In this document: piece by piece, positions 43,501 to 54,500 of the stretch
How the letters are laid out: the number at the start of each line of letters is the position of its first letter
Numbering within the stretch: the first letter of the stretch is position 1
Assembly: GCF_020882245.1 (NCBI RefSeq)
Contig: NC_083597.1
Coordinates: 14,232,581 to 14,296,580, forward strand
From: Rhopalosiphum padi
Lineage: Eukaryota > Arthropoda > Insecta > Hemiptera > Aphididae
DNA: 64,000 nucleotides
Direction: 5' to 3'
Made by a program: the position numbers and the translations under genes
Notes under the pieces: model-generated
The model's input: the letters and a program-made list of their open reading frames with translations, nothing else
What the model was told of the DNA's origin: nothing
Database searches by the model: none

Positions 43501-44371
43501 ATTAGTCAAAGGCTATAGCTAGGATACATTATGAATATATTGTGATGGTATAAGAATAAAAGAGGGCGGGTATTAACGCCTCGACTTTTAGAAACCGATT
43601 ATTTCTTTTCTTATAATTTCTTATAATTACCTATTCAAAATTTCACGGTAATTTTTATTAAAAATAAAAATACGCATAAATTTAAACTTTCAAAAGAAAA
43701 TAAAAAAAATTGAATGTGTTTTTTACTTCGTAAAGCTAAAATAATACGAAAGAACACTTGCTGAATAATAGAAAAACAGAATTCTGTTTAAGAGTTGATA
43801 TAGGGGACATACTTGTTTTTGAAAATTTTTTTATAGTTGAAACGTCATTACTCTTCACACAAGTTGAACTTGTACGCCGTTCAGAAGCAAACAATTTCAA
43901 GTGGGGTGGGTTTCAGGTATTTTAAATTTTTACACTATTCTGTAAAATATTACATCATAAATTATTATTTGTGTTGCATTTTTTTTATTGGTAGGTATAT
44001 ATACGATATTATAATTAATATTTACAATACAGGCTTTGCGACGCCATAAATACATAAACTATTAAACTTTTATCTTAAATAACCGAAATATATAGACGAG
44101 TAAAAAACCAAACATGTGCGTTTAATAAATAATATTATTATATATTATTGTTAAATCATCGCCGTTTTCTGCAGCTCGTCTAAGAAGGTATATAATATCA
44201 TATATAGGTAGGATAAACCTATTGACTATTATCTATTAAAACTACGTGCTACGTCAGTGGTGCGTAAGTGTATTTATCCCACCCGCGCTTGTTTTCCATT
44301 TACACGACCTTCTTTCTAAACGTACACTTGTTCTTCGTGTTTCTCTTTTACGGCCATTGAAATATCTCAGT

Positions 44372-44373
44372 AC

Positions 44374-44409
<36 letters not shown>

Positions 44410-44416
44410 TCACACA
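44372..44416. repeat. (CA)n / (CG)n compound microsatellite
   Basis: A CA tract contains an internal CGCGCGCG block and ends with a CT interruption. Such alternating purine-pyrimidine DNA favours left-handed (Z) conformations; this is a property of the sequence, and no role is shown. Confidence 0.95.
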
Positions 44417-45865
44417 GCTGTCCCTAACAAACTAACACGTTCAACTACAAATTTATAATTCCGCAATGTCAGCGCAGTGTGACGAAATTTACATTTTTAC
44501 TTCAGACTCTTTTCTGACCTAATTAATATCAAAATCAATACTTATACATGCATATGTAGTATAGAAGCATATTTTACATCTGAAAACGGTATTAATACAT
44601 AAAAATTCAAATACCTATCTTTCTTTGGGAATGACAGTGCAAAAGTATATAACGATATCGAATTATCGATTAAAAATGTACATAACATTATATTGACTAT
44701 AATATTATAATATTATTTTTATAATTTATAAACACTGATTAAGAAGTAAATATTAAACAATTCTGAATTCATTAGGTTATTACGTGTACATTAGATATAT
44801 CAATAAATATCAATATTATATTGCAATATTGATTTAAATTTAAAATATTAGGTTATTGATCGAGTTATAAAATTACGACGAATAAACACAATAATAATAC
44901 AATCTCTACTATACCCGTACAAAATTAACAATTATTAATTTTAAAAATGTGTTGCATAATGTAAAATAATAAGGTCATCAAAAAGACAAAATGTTTTAAA
45001 TTTATGGAATCTACGATATGCACGTGCAGGCGTATGATCTATAATATTGTGAAAGGGTTGATTAAAAAATAAAAATAAATTAATTAAATCGATTAAATTT
45101 ATATTATTTATATTAAACCCGTTGTTCATATAAGAGAAACGAGTAAGTAAACAACGAATACAAAACAGCCTTTCGATTTACAGCATATTATTTATCATAA
45201 TATAGTTTACATACAAAATATTATTGTCGTATAAATGTGTTACATTCGGTCTTAATTAAGTCTGTTAGGTTAGGTTAATAATTATTACTGATTGCTGTTC
45301 CTATAAAAATTATCTTAATATTATTATTGCCCAAACGGATAAACGGTGTTATCATACTGTATATTATTTACGATTGAATAATAATTGGTGGTTAAGCTGG
45401 ACATATTTGGCAACATCAAACCATTTTGGGGTGACGGCAACGGCAAAGTCAATGAAAAATGTACAAAAAATGGAATTATTGAATCTCACCGTCGTCACGT
45501 CGCACCGCGAATATTACAAAAGGGCTAAAATCAATCAACCGACAGGAATAAAAAAGTCGGCACCTATAAGGTACGAGGTGTACACCTACGTGTATTAGTG
45601 TACTTGTTAGACGGATGTGAAAAAAACCGCGATAACGCATTTCCAGGGCAAATGCGGTTGTAACCTTCCCCACTCCGGTAGATGGCCCGGGCGTGCTTAT
45701 TAAAGCTATTATATTATGCGCTCGCCCGCCGCCGCGAATTTTTCTAATCTATAGGAAAACTCATTAGAATCGTTTATGCGTACGCATGTCTGCGCTACGC
45801 GGCCGTCGTGACGTAATTATTGTTTTCGTTGCGAATGCAATTAATGAATTAACGCGCGTTACTTC

Positions 45866-45887
45866 CACACACACACACACACACACA
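45866..45887. repeat. (CA)n microsatellite
   Basis: An uninterrupted CA tract about 700 bp into intron 1 from exon 1. Confidence 0.95.
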
Positions 45888-46260
45888 TCACGGGCGTGCG
45901 GTGATACGATTTTAACTACCTACCATTATTTTTTTATGATTTCTATATTTTCAATCATACGAGCAAGCTATGGTGTAAAATTTGATGTATGCGAATTATT
46001 GTCACCCATTCGTGAGAACGGTCGACCCGATTTCGGCGAGAGTTGGTGGGGGGCGTAAGTAGGGGGGGTCGCGGTTTGTAGGAGTAGGAGGAGGTGGTGT
46101 CACACCGACGATGACGGCGGAAAGGAGCTTGATACATAATTATTATAACAGCAGCTGGTGTAGCCATCGTTCTGTTATCAGAGCAAGTCTTCGGCCGAAT
46201 TATTTCGTGATATAATATTATACGAGAGATGATAAGTGAAGAGAATATTGTTGTGAAATA

Positions 46261-46288
46261 ACAACAACAACAACAACAACAACAACAA
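46261..46288. repeat. (CAA)n microsatellite
   Basis: A pure ACA/CAA triplet run about 300 bp inside the 5' end of intron 1. Open reading across it gives homopolymeric peptides and is not coding. Confidence 0.95.
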
Positions 46289-46584
46289 GTACAACGACAA
46301 TAACAATAATACAGTGATAATGCTAAAAATTCGTCGACCGGTGGCACCCACGCGCCGATATTTAAAGTTTAAACACATACACCCGGGCGAGGGTTATAAC
46401 TGCGACCGAGACGAGGGTGGTAGTAAAAAAAAGGACGATCGTTAAAACGAAAACGAAATGTACAACAAAAATGCGAATAACAAAAACGCAATATTATTAT
46501 TGGTTATGAGCGTTATTATTACTATTATTGCACTATAATTTTATTATTATGTTATTGTATATTAGCATTCATCGGGCAACTCAC

Positions 46585-46633
46585 TTTTTATAACCCGCTC
46601 GGTGGTCGGCAGCTTCTGGCTGTTGTTCGACAT
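46585..46633 (-). CDS. CanA: CanA coding exon 1 (initiator exon)
   Basis: This exon encodes residues 1-16, MSNNSQKLPTTERVIK, plus the first base of codon 17, which becomes Ser when joined to exon 2 (A|GT). The start is chosen because the ATG at 46633-46631 has A at -3 (CCAACAATG), an in-frame TAG lies 42 bases upstream at 46675-46673, and the peptide runs directly into the conserved ERVxKSVPFPP stretch of animal calcineurins. The donor is A|GTGAGT, with GT at 46584-46583. The exon was found by looking for a phase-1 donor preceded by the expected V-I/V-K codons, since 49 coding bases are too few to stand out as an ORF. A further upstream coding exon spliced at that TAG is possible but not needed. 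Confidence 0.9.
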
Positions 46634-47050
46634 TGTTGGACTGACGCGATCCTCGCTCGCCACGATGTGTTGCTACGCCGGTACTGCTGGTGCTGGTTGT
46701 TCGACGCTCGTCGTCTTCCACACGTACGCGCTCGTCGTTTCTGCCTGGTGTGTCGCGTCCACGGGTCACCGTCACGCCGCGTGTAGCATTAAACGCGAGT
46801 TTAACTTTTTTTTTTATCTATTTACGGCCATGAAAATAGAACAGAAAAAAAAATATAAAAATAAAAGCCACGACAACAACAACAATTTAGTCAAGTACCT
46901 ATATGTAATATTATTTTGAAGAAATGAAATAGGTACAAGAGAATTATGCCGAGAGAAACTGTATATTATTAGGTATATTATGTGTGTGTGTGTGTTGTTG
47001 ATAATAACAATATCATACAAAAATAATGGTTGGGTGGGGTGTGAAGCGAA

Positions 47051-47071
47051 GGGTGGATGAGGGTGGGTGGG
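47051..47071 (+). other. G-quadruplex-type motif
   Basis: The plus strand has four runs of three G separated by loops of 7, 1 and 1 bases, meeting the usual G3+N1-7 pattern. It lies on the template strand for CanA, 15 bp from a 41 bp alternating AT tract and about 420 bp upstream of the start codon. Confidence 0.7.
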
Positions 47072-47082
47072 AAAGAGTGTTA

Positions 47083-47085
<3 letters not shown>

Positions 47086-47126
<41 letters not shown>
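47086..47126. repeat. (TA)n microsatellite
   Basis: About 41 bp of uninterrupted alternating TA in the CanA 5' flank, readily melted or cruciform-forming DNA. Confidence 0.95.
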
Positions 47127-47129
<3 letters not shown>

Positions 47130-47319
47130 ACGTAAAAAGATAAAATAAAAAATGTTTACTAAAAAAAACTGAAAATATAATGATTGCACGCACCCAGCCG
47201 ATTTCCTCTCCTCTTATTTTTTTTATCAATTTAAGGTTCACACGTATCGTCCGTCGCTAGCAGGCCGCATAATCGCGGGGCACCGTGATGGATTCGTCCG
47301 TGTGTACTACTACTGCTGC

Positions 47320-47484
47320 GACGGCCACAGCAGCAACAGCAGCGGTGACGGCGGCGGCGGCGGCAGCAGCAGGCGCGCGCGACGCGGCGGCGGCGGCGGC
47401 GGTGACGGCGACGTCGGACGATTTCTTTTTTCGGTCAACTATTGTACGCATACGGATGATGATGATGATGATGACGATGATGAC
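47320..47484. repeat. Triplet-repeat block (GCA, GGC, GAT)
   Basis: Three successive triplet families (CAG/GCA, GGC, then GAT) with a short unique spacer. Every frame opens here as Ala, Gly, Asp, Met or similar runs, so open reading on both strands is compositional. The minus-strand frame from the ATG at 47451 is the only one oriented to be a leader uORF. Confidence 0.85.
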
Positions 47485-47867
47485 CCGGCGGCCGGTGCGC
47501 GCTCCGTGACGATGGCCATCGTCGTCGTTAGCCGGTGAGCTTGTACTGTTCGACGACGTGTACCGCGTAAAAACAATATTATTATTTACAATATTATTAA
47601 AAAGTTAACGCCCGCCGCAGAGTGTGTCTCGGTACGACGATGGTAGTATCGTATGAATAGACGCGATGCGCACAACACTACGGCGTTGTCACTTGTCACT
47701 CGTTACTTTATAATAATGTTATAATTTAATCAATTATATTATTATTTTATTATTATGCATATATCTCGATATTTTATTATTATTATTATTATTATAATAT
47801 ATCGTCACGCATAAGTATGTACGCACACGCACCGCAGTTCAGGGCAAACGAATGCGAGACTCGGTGT

Positions 47868-47902
47868 TTGGTGTGTATGTGTGTGTGTGTGTGTGTGTGT
47901 AT
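47868..47902. repeat. (GT)n microsatellite
   Basis: A GT tract with one interruption, about 1.25 kb upstream of the CanA start codon. Confidence 0.95.
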
Positions 47903-48420
47903 GGAATATGCGGCCACGGGAGCGAGAGAGAAATGGGCGAGCATTGACCGGCGGGGAGGGTGAGGGGCGAAAGCGAATGGATATATGATAAAAAACACTG
48001 CCTCCTCCATCCATCCACTCCAAGGCGCAACTCCGCACCACGCCCGCCCCTAATTCGACCTCCGCCGCAGCCGACCCGACAGTCACCGCCGCGCGCCGCG
48101 CGCGCCAGGGTTTGTTATAAAATCGTTATGGCATTGATGTGCGCTTGCGTATCGCGCTTGCGCCGCGTCAGCGCCCTCTAGTTGGCCTGGTCCCGAACAC
48201 AACAACATCATTCTCGACCGTCGTCGGAATACACGCGCGCGCATGCATATGTAGGCATACGCGGTGCGCTCGCCGCCGTGCTGCTTGAACGCTGTTGTCG
48301 CCTCGTCAGAACGGCTCGAAACAAAAATCGTTCTCTACCGAAACCCCGCGGACTGCACCGCATGACCAATGTTGTATTATAGGTGTACCTACACGTTTCT
48401 CCCGCTCGTCGAGAATAACT

Positions 48421-51008
48421 AATACGACGCATTCGGTTTTACTTTTTTTATAAATTCATCGTCGCACCTAAATAATTTGATAACCAGCTGCTGTTATTAC
48501 GGCCACTATATATATACATGCACATAATATCAATATTTTTTATCCGTTATTTAAGTGCAGCGCATTTCAATGTTCGGTATGCGCTAACCTGATCAAAAAA
48601 ATGTCGAGTGACTTTGGACGTCACGCTATAATCCTTTATTGCTCGTGATACGCTACGAATCTATAAAACGCACTTCTCCATTTGCGAAACACGTATCCTC
48701 ATTACATCACATACGTTTTAATTAACGAAAAAATTGGCTGTATATGTGACACATTTTATATCGAAGAAAAAAATAGTCACCGTTACAGCTGTAGTGAAAT
48801 ACTAAATATTATATTACGTAGGGGAACCCAGAACAAGACAAGGCGCCTTATACATAATTCGTTGTCCTTAAGACTATCATTTATTTTCAATACAAATCTT
48901 AGCTTACACATTAAAATATACTTATAGGCTAAAACTCGTAAGCTGTATATTATTTCGTTTTAGACGATTTAAATAACATCGTTGTGATAAAAAAAAATAC
49001 ATCGATGTTTAGTATTCTTCATAAAATACATTCCTATCATATTTTTCTAATACCTGAGAAAAACCCGTATATCCTACAAACCAATAGCTATATATTCCAC
49101 ATGACCTTGTCTCATTACGCGCCCCATATAGGTTGTATACTAATTATTTTCAATTGAGCATACACAATTGAATACTTCATAGATTTTTAGTAATATTACC
49201 ACAAACAGCAGTATATAAATACACTAGAAAAGTATTCATTAAGAGTTAATTATTTAATTATTATTCTTTTTTTATTTCTAAAAAATTCACGTTCTGTTCG
49301 TAGGAATAATAATCAAATTTTAGTAAGAGTAATTTATGTACCTATACACGAATCGCTTAACGGAAGCAGCCACCAATTGACAGCACTATCTATTTTTACC
49401 AAGTTTAAGTTATTGGTTTTTAAGTCAAATGTGATACATCAAGTCACGACACCATTTGCGTATAAGACGTCTCGGGGGATTACTGAGAATCGTAGAGACT
49501 GCTATATATTTAACACGCAGTAAGTGGATTTGGGTAATGATTTAGCTATATTATTATTCACAAATTGAAAATTGAAATAATGTACCAACTACCAACACAT
49601 TTTCTCAAAATAATTTGTTGAGATGAAAATTGAAAAGCACATAATTTATATCAATCGGTTATCAGTAATTTCTTACTTTCTTAGGTATAAAAAAATCTTC
49701 TTACTTCCATAAAGTATGTCAAAAATGTTATATTTATATTATGATCATTCAAACATTGACTGGATTGATCCAGCTGTTTCATTAAGTGCATTACAAAAAT
49801 CATCAAATATGTGTTTAAAAATATGCAGTTAAATATGCACAAAAAAAATATTCATCCATATTACATTTTATTTATTTTAATTTTTTAATTTTATTCAATT
49901 CTCTATGTATGTATTTATATGTATAAAAACAATAATACAGCTATTCTATCAACTGATAATTTACATAAAATAAGTCTTTTATTTTTATAACAAATTCACA
50001 CATAGCTGTTGACCTTGATTCATAAAAAATATTTACTGAAGTGATGCTTAATTTTCGATAAACTGTCAACTGTGCATTAAAGACTTAAAATACTACGAGT
50101 ATATGCTCTTATTTTCAAAAATATGTTCTTTAATCTCAAAAATTCCAAAGTATGTACTATAAAAACTTTCAGTATTTGATTATAAACTTTGTAAAATGTA
50201 TTGTATACTTACTAAGCATACGATAAAGTTAACCAGAAAAAATATGGAAATGCATGAAAGAGTCCTTGCTCTATTCATCACTGATAATAGAGACGATCCG
50301 CATTGTAAGGTCATATAGAAATTGACATGTATTTGTGACGATAAAGCGTTAGACGTGTGAGTTTCTTATGTGTCATCAGAGACAAGGGATGGCCGAATAA
50401 GGGTCTCTGCTGCCAAAGAGAAAACTAGTTTCTTGGTAACGTAGAGGCCATTAATAAAGCTACCAGCCACTATCTATATTCGGTATGACTGTATCGTATT
50501 TTTTACCAGTGCATGTGCACCAGTTATATCAGCAACACTTCACACCTAACCCAGATCCTGCTAACGACAACTGAACATCTTTTTAACAAACTATATTTAT
50601 TTGGTTTCGCATATTCAGTGTTCTTAATTTGAGTTAAGTTATACCTTACTATGCTATAGCATAATATATATGCAGCTGCAAGCCAGGTAAGGTACATGGT
50701 TATTATATTTTTTTACATTAATATTAAAGTTTTTATGCAAATTTTATTATACGGTGTAGTGCACTTGATCAAATTTTCGAATACACGGCCTCAAGAGCCC
50801 TCCGAAGATCAGGAGTAAGGGTAATAGTATGAATTTATATTTGTATTTGGAAGGTGGTAGGTGGTGATTATATTCTATACAGCACTTGTAAATATAAGGA
50901 AAAATTCCGCACAACTTTAATCCCTTTATTTAATTTTTAGCTATCTTTGTGTACCTACATAATCAACATAATTTCTCGTATTCTATTATTTTTATGTTAT
51001 TACACATC
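48421..51008. other. Intergenic DNA upstream of CanA, no gene recognised
   Basis: AT-rich DNA. The part at about 50270-50820 is somewhat richer in GC and may belong to the same decayed element as the integrase relic to its right, but no further domain could be aligned by eye. Confidence 0.6.
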
Positions 51009-51506
51009 CATGCTCGTAACATGACGTGTTCTACATCCTGGTTAGACCTCTCAGTACTTCCCTGACTTTGAGGGTGTTTAGAACTCCAGAGCTATCACGA
51101 TAATTCATTCAAGCCAAAGGTCTATAAGTTCTTTGATTACAGAATTTACAAATTTTCACTCTGTATTTTTTGAAACTCCAAATGTCAATAATATAGACAA
51201 AAAAACAATAGCAACTTCAGTTGCTCTTTTACTATTTAATAGTCTAAAAAATACAAATTTAGTTGCATGGTCTTGGTAATTTAGTATCCATTTACATTTT
51301 CGATCAGGTACCGACTGAAAATCCACCAACTTTATATTGTGCACTTACATTGAAATATTAATTTGTTTTAGGTTTTATTATTAGTTTTATCATTATATTT
51401 TTACATGTTTCACATGCTCTTAAAAATATTTCTTTTGCTAGTGTGGAAATATGATACGAACTGTGTAATACATTTCCTAATTTCACACCACCTCGATGAC
51501 CTGTTC
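51009..51506 (-). pseudogene. Broken retroviral-type integrase (rve) relic of a transposable element
   Basis: Read on the minus strand, three pieces follow in the order of an integrase. First, at about 51506-51376, TGHRGG followed some 24 residues later by ACETCK resembles the HHCC zinc-binding region. Second, at 51344-51156, an open stretch contains KLVDFQSVPDRK, YQDHATKFV and NSKRATEVA, the start of the catalytic core. Third, at about 51088-51009, after a frameshift, comes KHPQSQGSTERSNQDVEHV, the conserved end of the core. The wording matches the KRBA2-like integrases common in aphid genomes, related to those of gypsy elements and Ginger-type DNA transposons. A stop follows GVSKNTE, the second acidic site appears as QSEN rather than QSDN in a shifted frame, and more stops follow, so it is dead. 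No LTRs or terminal repeats were found. Confidence 0.75.
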
Positions 51507-54500
51507 TAATATGAAATTATTTTACTTTATCAAAAAGATCTTCAAACACATCACGAAATATCTAAATTTTATAAAAAAAAAAATTAAATTAAAAATAGTA
51601 CTTACATACTGTTTTTAAAATAATATGGAGAGCTATATTTTGTCAAAGTTTTTTTTTTTGGAAAAACCAAAAGAATTATACAAGACATTTGTGACGTCGA
51701 AAAATAAAATAAATATAATCTATAATAAGGTCCGGATTTTTATGTTAAAAAACTCGAAACATGATGCTAATATTTTTTAAAATAACTACAACTATTCTCT
51801 TTATATTCTTTTAAATAATAAAAAAATATGCAGAAAAATTTAATCAAAATCAAAATAATATGCTTTAATATGCATATTATATTGCATATGAACCAGTCTA
51901 AATTAATATATACTAAAATGTAAATACTTACATTAATTTACCTACCTTATGTTTTTATCAGCCGAATTTTTTTTGTATATTAATTACTTTTCCTTTGTAA
52001 TACTTTTTATCATAATTTGTAGATAGTATATAATATTTTCGTTTATTTTATTTTACCACTGTCCGAATAAATAATAGTAAGATCAGCATTGAAATTTGTA
52101 TCTGCAAGTAGTTTTTTCATGATTATATAAACGTATTAAAATTAATGTTTGAATTTATTAGTTAATTTTTTTATTTTTAATGAAATTCAAAATTACTTAC
52201 ATCCTAATTTGTGTCATTTTTATTTCAATTATTTATAATTGAGTAAATTTAGTGAACGGTTTTTTTAGGTTTTATTTTATAATATTTATCAAGATTTTCG
52301 TGAAATGCATTCTTTTCTACCATTTTTATTTAATAGTGCTATGTAAAATAATAAATCTACGTACTAACAACATACACATTACACAAGTACCTATGTCACA
52401 TACATAACAGACAAGAACTTGATAAATGTTATTTATTGAAAAGAAAAATAATAGTAATACCTATAGCTATTCGGTTAAAAAAAAATGCGTTTAATATTGT
52501 TTATACTTTATAGAACCTACTGAAATTTAATTTGATATCTCACTGACCCTCTTATATAATATAGAACACAGCCACACAGGTAAAACATTATTGATAAAGA
52601 AAAGTATGGTTTAACTGATTTATACATAATACGTATTGCTTATTAAAAATAAAATACAATATAATTATTTGTTGAATTACACAAACTGTATAATAAATAT
52701 ATTTTCCATTTCATGAAATAGATGTATTTTTGTGAAAATGAACGATTTGGTTCCAGTTCATGAAATTTGCGAATTCACTATATGGATGCGATATATGCAT
52801 TAAAATGCAGCCAAGTATATATAAAAAAGTTAAAATATACTGAAAATGTATTGTCATTTAATACATAGATACCTCCTATACATAAAAAATATGTAGCTTA
52901 TTAATTATATCATTAACACTATAAATTGTAACTAAATTATTGAAAAAAGTTTCCCAAAATACGTACTTATTTTTTATCTTATTTTTTTGTTTAAAATTTT
53001 ACTATCAAAATATAAACCAAATTTAATTTTTGTTATAAAATAATAAAATATGACCAATAAAAATGAAACCTTTTCGATTAAATGATAAAAAACGTAAAAT
53101 TATAAAACTGAAAAATAATTGTTTTTAAGAACAATGGCGTGAAACACATAATGTGTTTACAGCTCACTTAATTTGTCTAAGCATATCATAATGTGATCGA
53201 CTAGAAAAAATATGCAAATGCATCATATAACTCTATATAGATATGCTATAATAAATATACTAATAAATACTATTATACTATTCAGTTGGGCTAGAATAAT
53301 TTAATATTTCAGAGATAAAATAACGTTTAATTTTTTATACAAAAAAAATGATTTGAAACTATTACCTACTAAAATATAAAATTAACATGAAATAAATAAA
53401 TAAATTTAATATTTATATTGAACTGGTGGTTCTTTCTTCCATGAATTAAAACAAAATGACATAAATCATGTTTAAATATAACCGTGCTTAAAATTGTATA
53501 AATATATAATATGTCACTATATTGAACGCATAGGATATGTTTGCAATAAATAATACTAAACATCGAGACATCGTGTTATATTTATTGTTTTCGTTAGAAA
53601 ATTCAATAAAAATGTTTATTACTCTAAACACGTAACGACTGTAGAAGTACATTTTACATACAATATGACGTATTATGTTACTTTCTAACATTATACTTAA
53701 AGTTAAAATCACAATCATATTATCATGCAATTGATACTTAATTGTAGAATGTAACATGTGAAACAATAAATTATACAACATTTATACAATACTGTACTGT
53801 GAAAACAAGAAGACATTACCTGCAGGCTCATGCTGTTTTGACTTGTAGTATTATTTTTAAATTTGCACTTAAAAATTCAATACAGATCACTAAAAAATAA
53901 AATGCGTTTTTTGTTTTATACTTCAGAGTTAAAATTCTACTACTTTACTCACTTTATTGTAGTTTAAAAAATAAAAGAGGGAAAAACAGGTAACCATACT
54001 ATACTATATATGCTGTGTAATAGGTATCGAACGAACTTTGTCATTGTGTATAAGTCAGTAAGTCACTGTAATGCATGTATTAAATTTGAATTCAATGATA
54101 AATCATTCTGAATGAAATTTATTTCAAAATAAAATCATTTTTTAAATTTATTTATAATATTTATTATTCGAAGTATTTTGTATTATCTGCAAGAATCATC
54201 GAAATTTGTATTTACATTGAATTTATCATAAAATATCTACCTGCTGCAATATCCAGAATACTCTTGTTTTTTAGTATTTTCAGAAATTGTTTCATTTGTT
54301 TATACTTTATATGTTTATTTAAATTTATTCGCGAAAATAATTGATCATTTTTATTATAAATACATTTATTTTGCATATTTTTATAATGTTAATGCACATT
54401 TAAACGATTATAGGTATTGTTATAATAATATTTTTAACAAAACATCATTGCACATTTAAACTTATGAGGTATGATTACTTTTTAGCACTCTAATACTAAT

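Larger units (their letters stand above)
6004..46584 (-). other. CanA intron 1, about 40.6 kb
   Basis: The intron runs from donor GTGAGT (46584) to acceptor TTTACAG (6004) and separates the 16-codon initiator exon from the catalytic exons. The peptide is continuous across the junction, so no constitutive coding exon is missing between. The content is AT-rich DNA with microsatellites, transposon relics, a hairpin and discrete GC/CpG-rich patches listed separately. Stretches not listed (for example 6030-6650, 18-22 kb, 27.5-36 kb, 41-44 kb) show only AT-rich non-coding sequence to my reading. No nested gene was recognised on either strand. Confidence 0.9.
452..46633 (-). other. CanA: Calcineurin A (protein phosphatase 2B catalytic subunit) gene locus, 3' part missing
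   Basis: Calcineurin A is the Ca2+/calmodulin-activated serine/threonine phosphatase that works with calcineurin B and dephosphorylates cytoplasmic targets. The coding sequence here joins 46633-46585, 6003-5800, 2476-2352 and 563-452 on the minus strand. All three junctions keep phase and have GT-AG introns. The joined protein has 163 complete residues: a short N-terminal tail (1-17), the VPFPPG entry to the phosphatase fold (18-23), then the core with D88/H90 (GDIHG), D116 (GDYVDRG) and N148/H149 (GNHE). These are the metal and catalytic positions of the PPP family. Family members have about 500 residues, so roughly two thirds lies left of the window. No frame damage is seen. Insects may carry more than one CanA paralogue; which one this is cannot be told from the N-terminal third. 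Confidence 0.96.
46634..48420 (-). promoter_or_regulatory. CpG-rich 5' leader and promoter region of CanA
   Basis: GC- and CpG-rich sequence begins at exon 1 and extends about 1.8 kb upstream of the start codon, with the densest part at about 47.3-47.5 and 48.0-48.35 kb. By position it must contain the 5' untranslated leader and probably the transcription start, but no initiator or TATA element could be pinned down. It is packed with simple repeats: (TG)n at about 46981, (TA)n at 47086-47126, GGC/GCA triplets at about 47320-47403, GAT triplets at about 47454-47484, (ATT)n at about 47773-47796 and (GT)n at about 47868-47902. A same-strand Ala-rich reading frame (47451-47257, ATG start) could be an upstream ORF if transcribed. 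Alternatively part of the flank could belong to a divergent gene, for which nothing was seen. Confidence 0.55.

Noticed and set aside
45264..45278. TTAGGTTAGG, the insect telomere repeat unit
   Set aside because: Only two units, followed by unrelated sequence, so it is a chance match rather than a telomeric array.
46581..46775. Second reading frame open through CanA exon 1 that stays open across the splice into exon 2 and part of exon 3
   Set aside because: It would make an attractive overlapping ORF of about 147 codons, but the apparent start at 46775 is GTG. The frame has no ATG before exon 2 and is blocked by a TAG at 46820-46818, so conventional eukaryotic initiation is not supported.
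46602..46919. 105-codon plus-strand open frame antisense to exon 1
   Set aside because: It is the shadow of exon 1 and its leader, with no ATG at its start and a Lys/Asn-rich tail from AT-rich sequence.
47285..47538. Plus-strand Ala/Thr/Met-rich and Gly/Asp-rich open frames
   Set aside because: They are produced by GCA, GGC and GAT triplet repeats, which open all frames on both strands.
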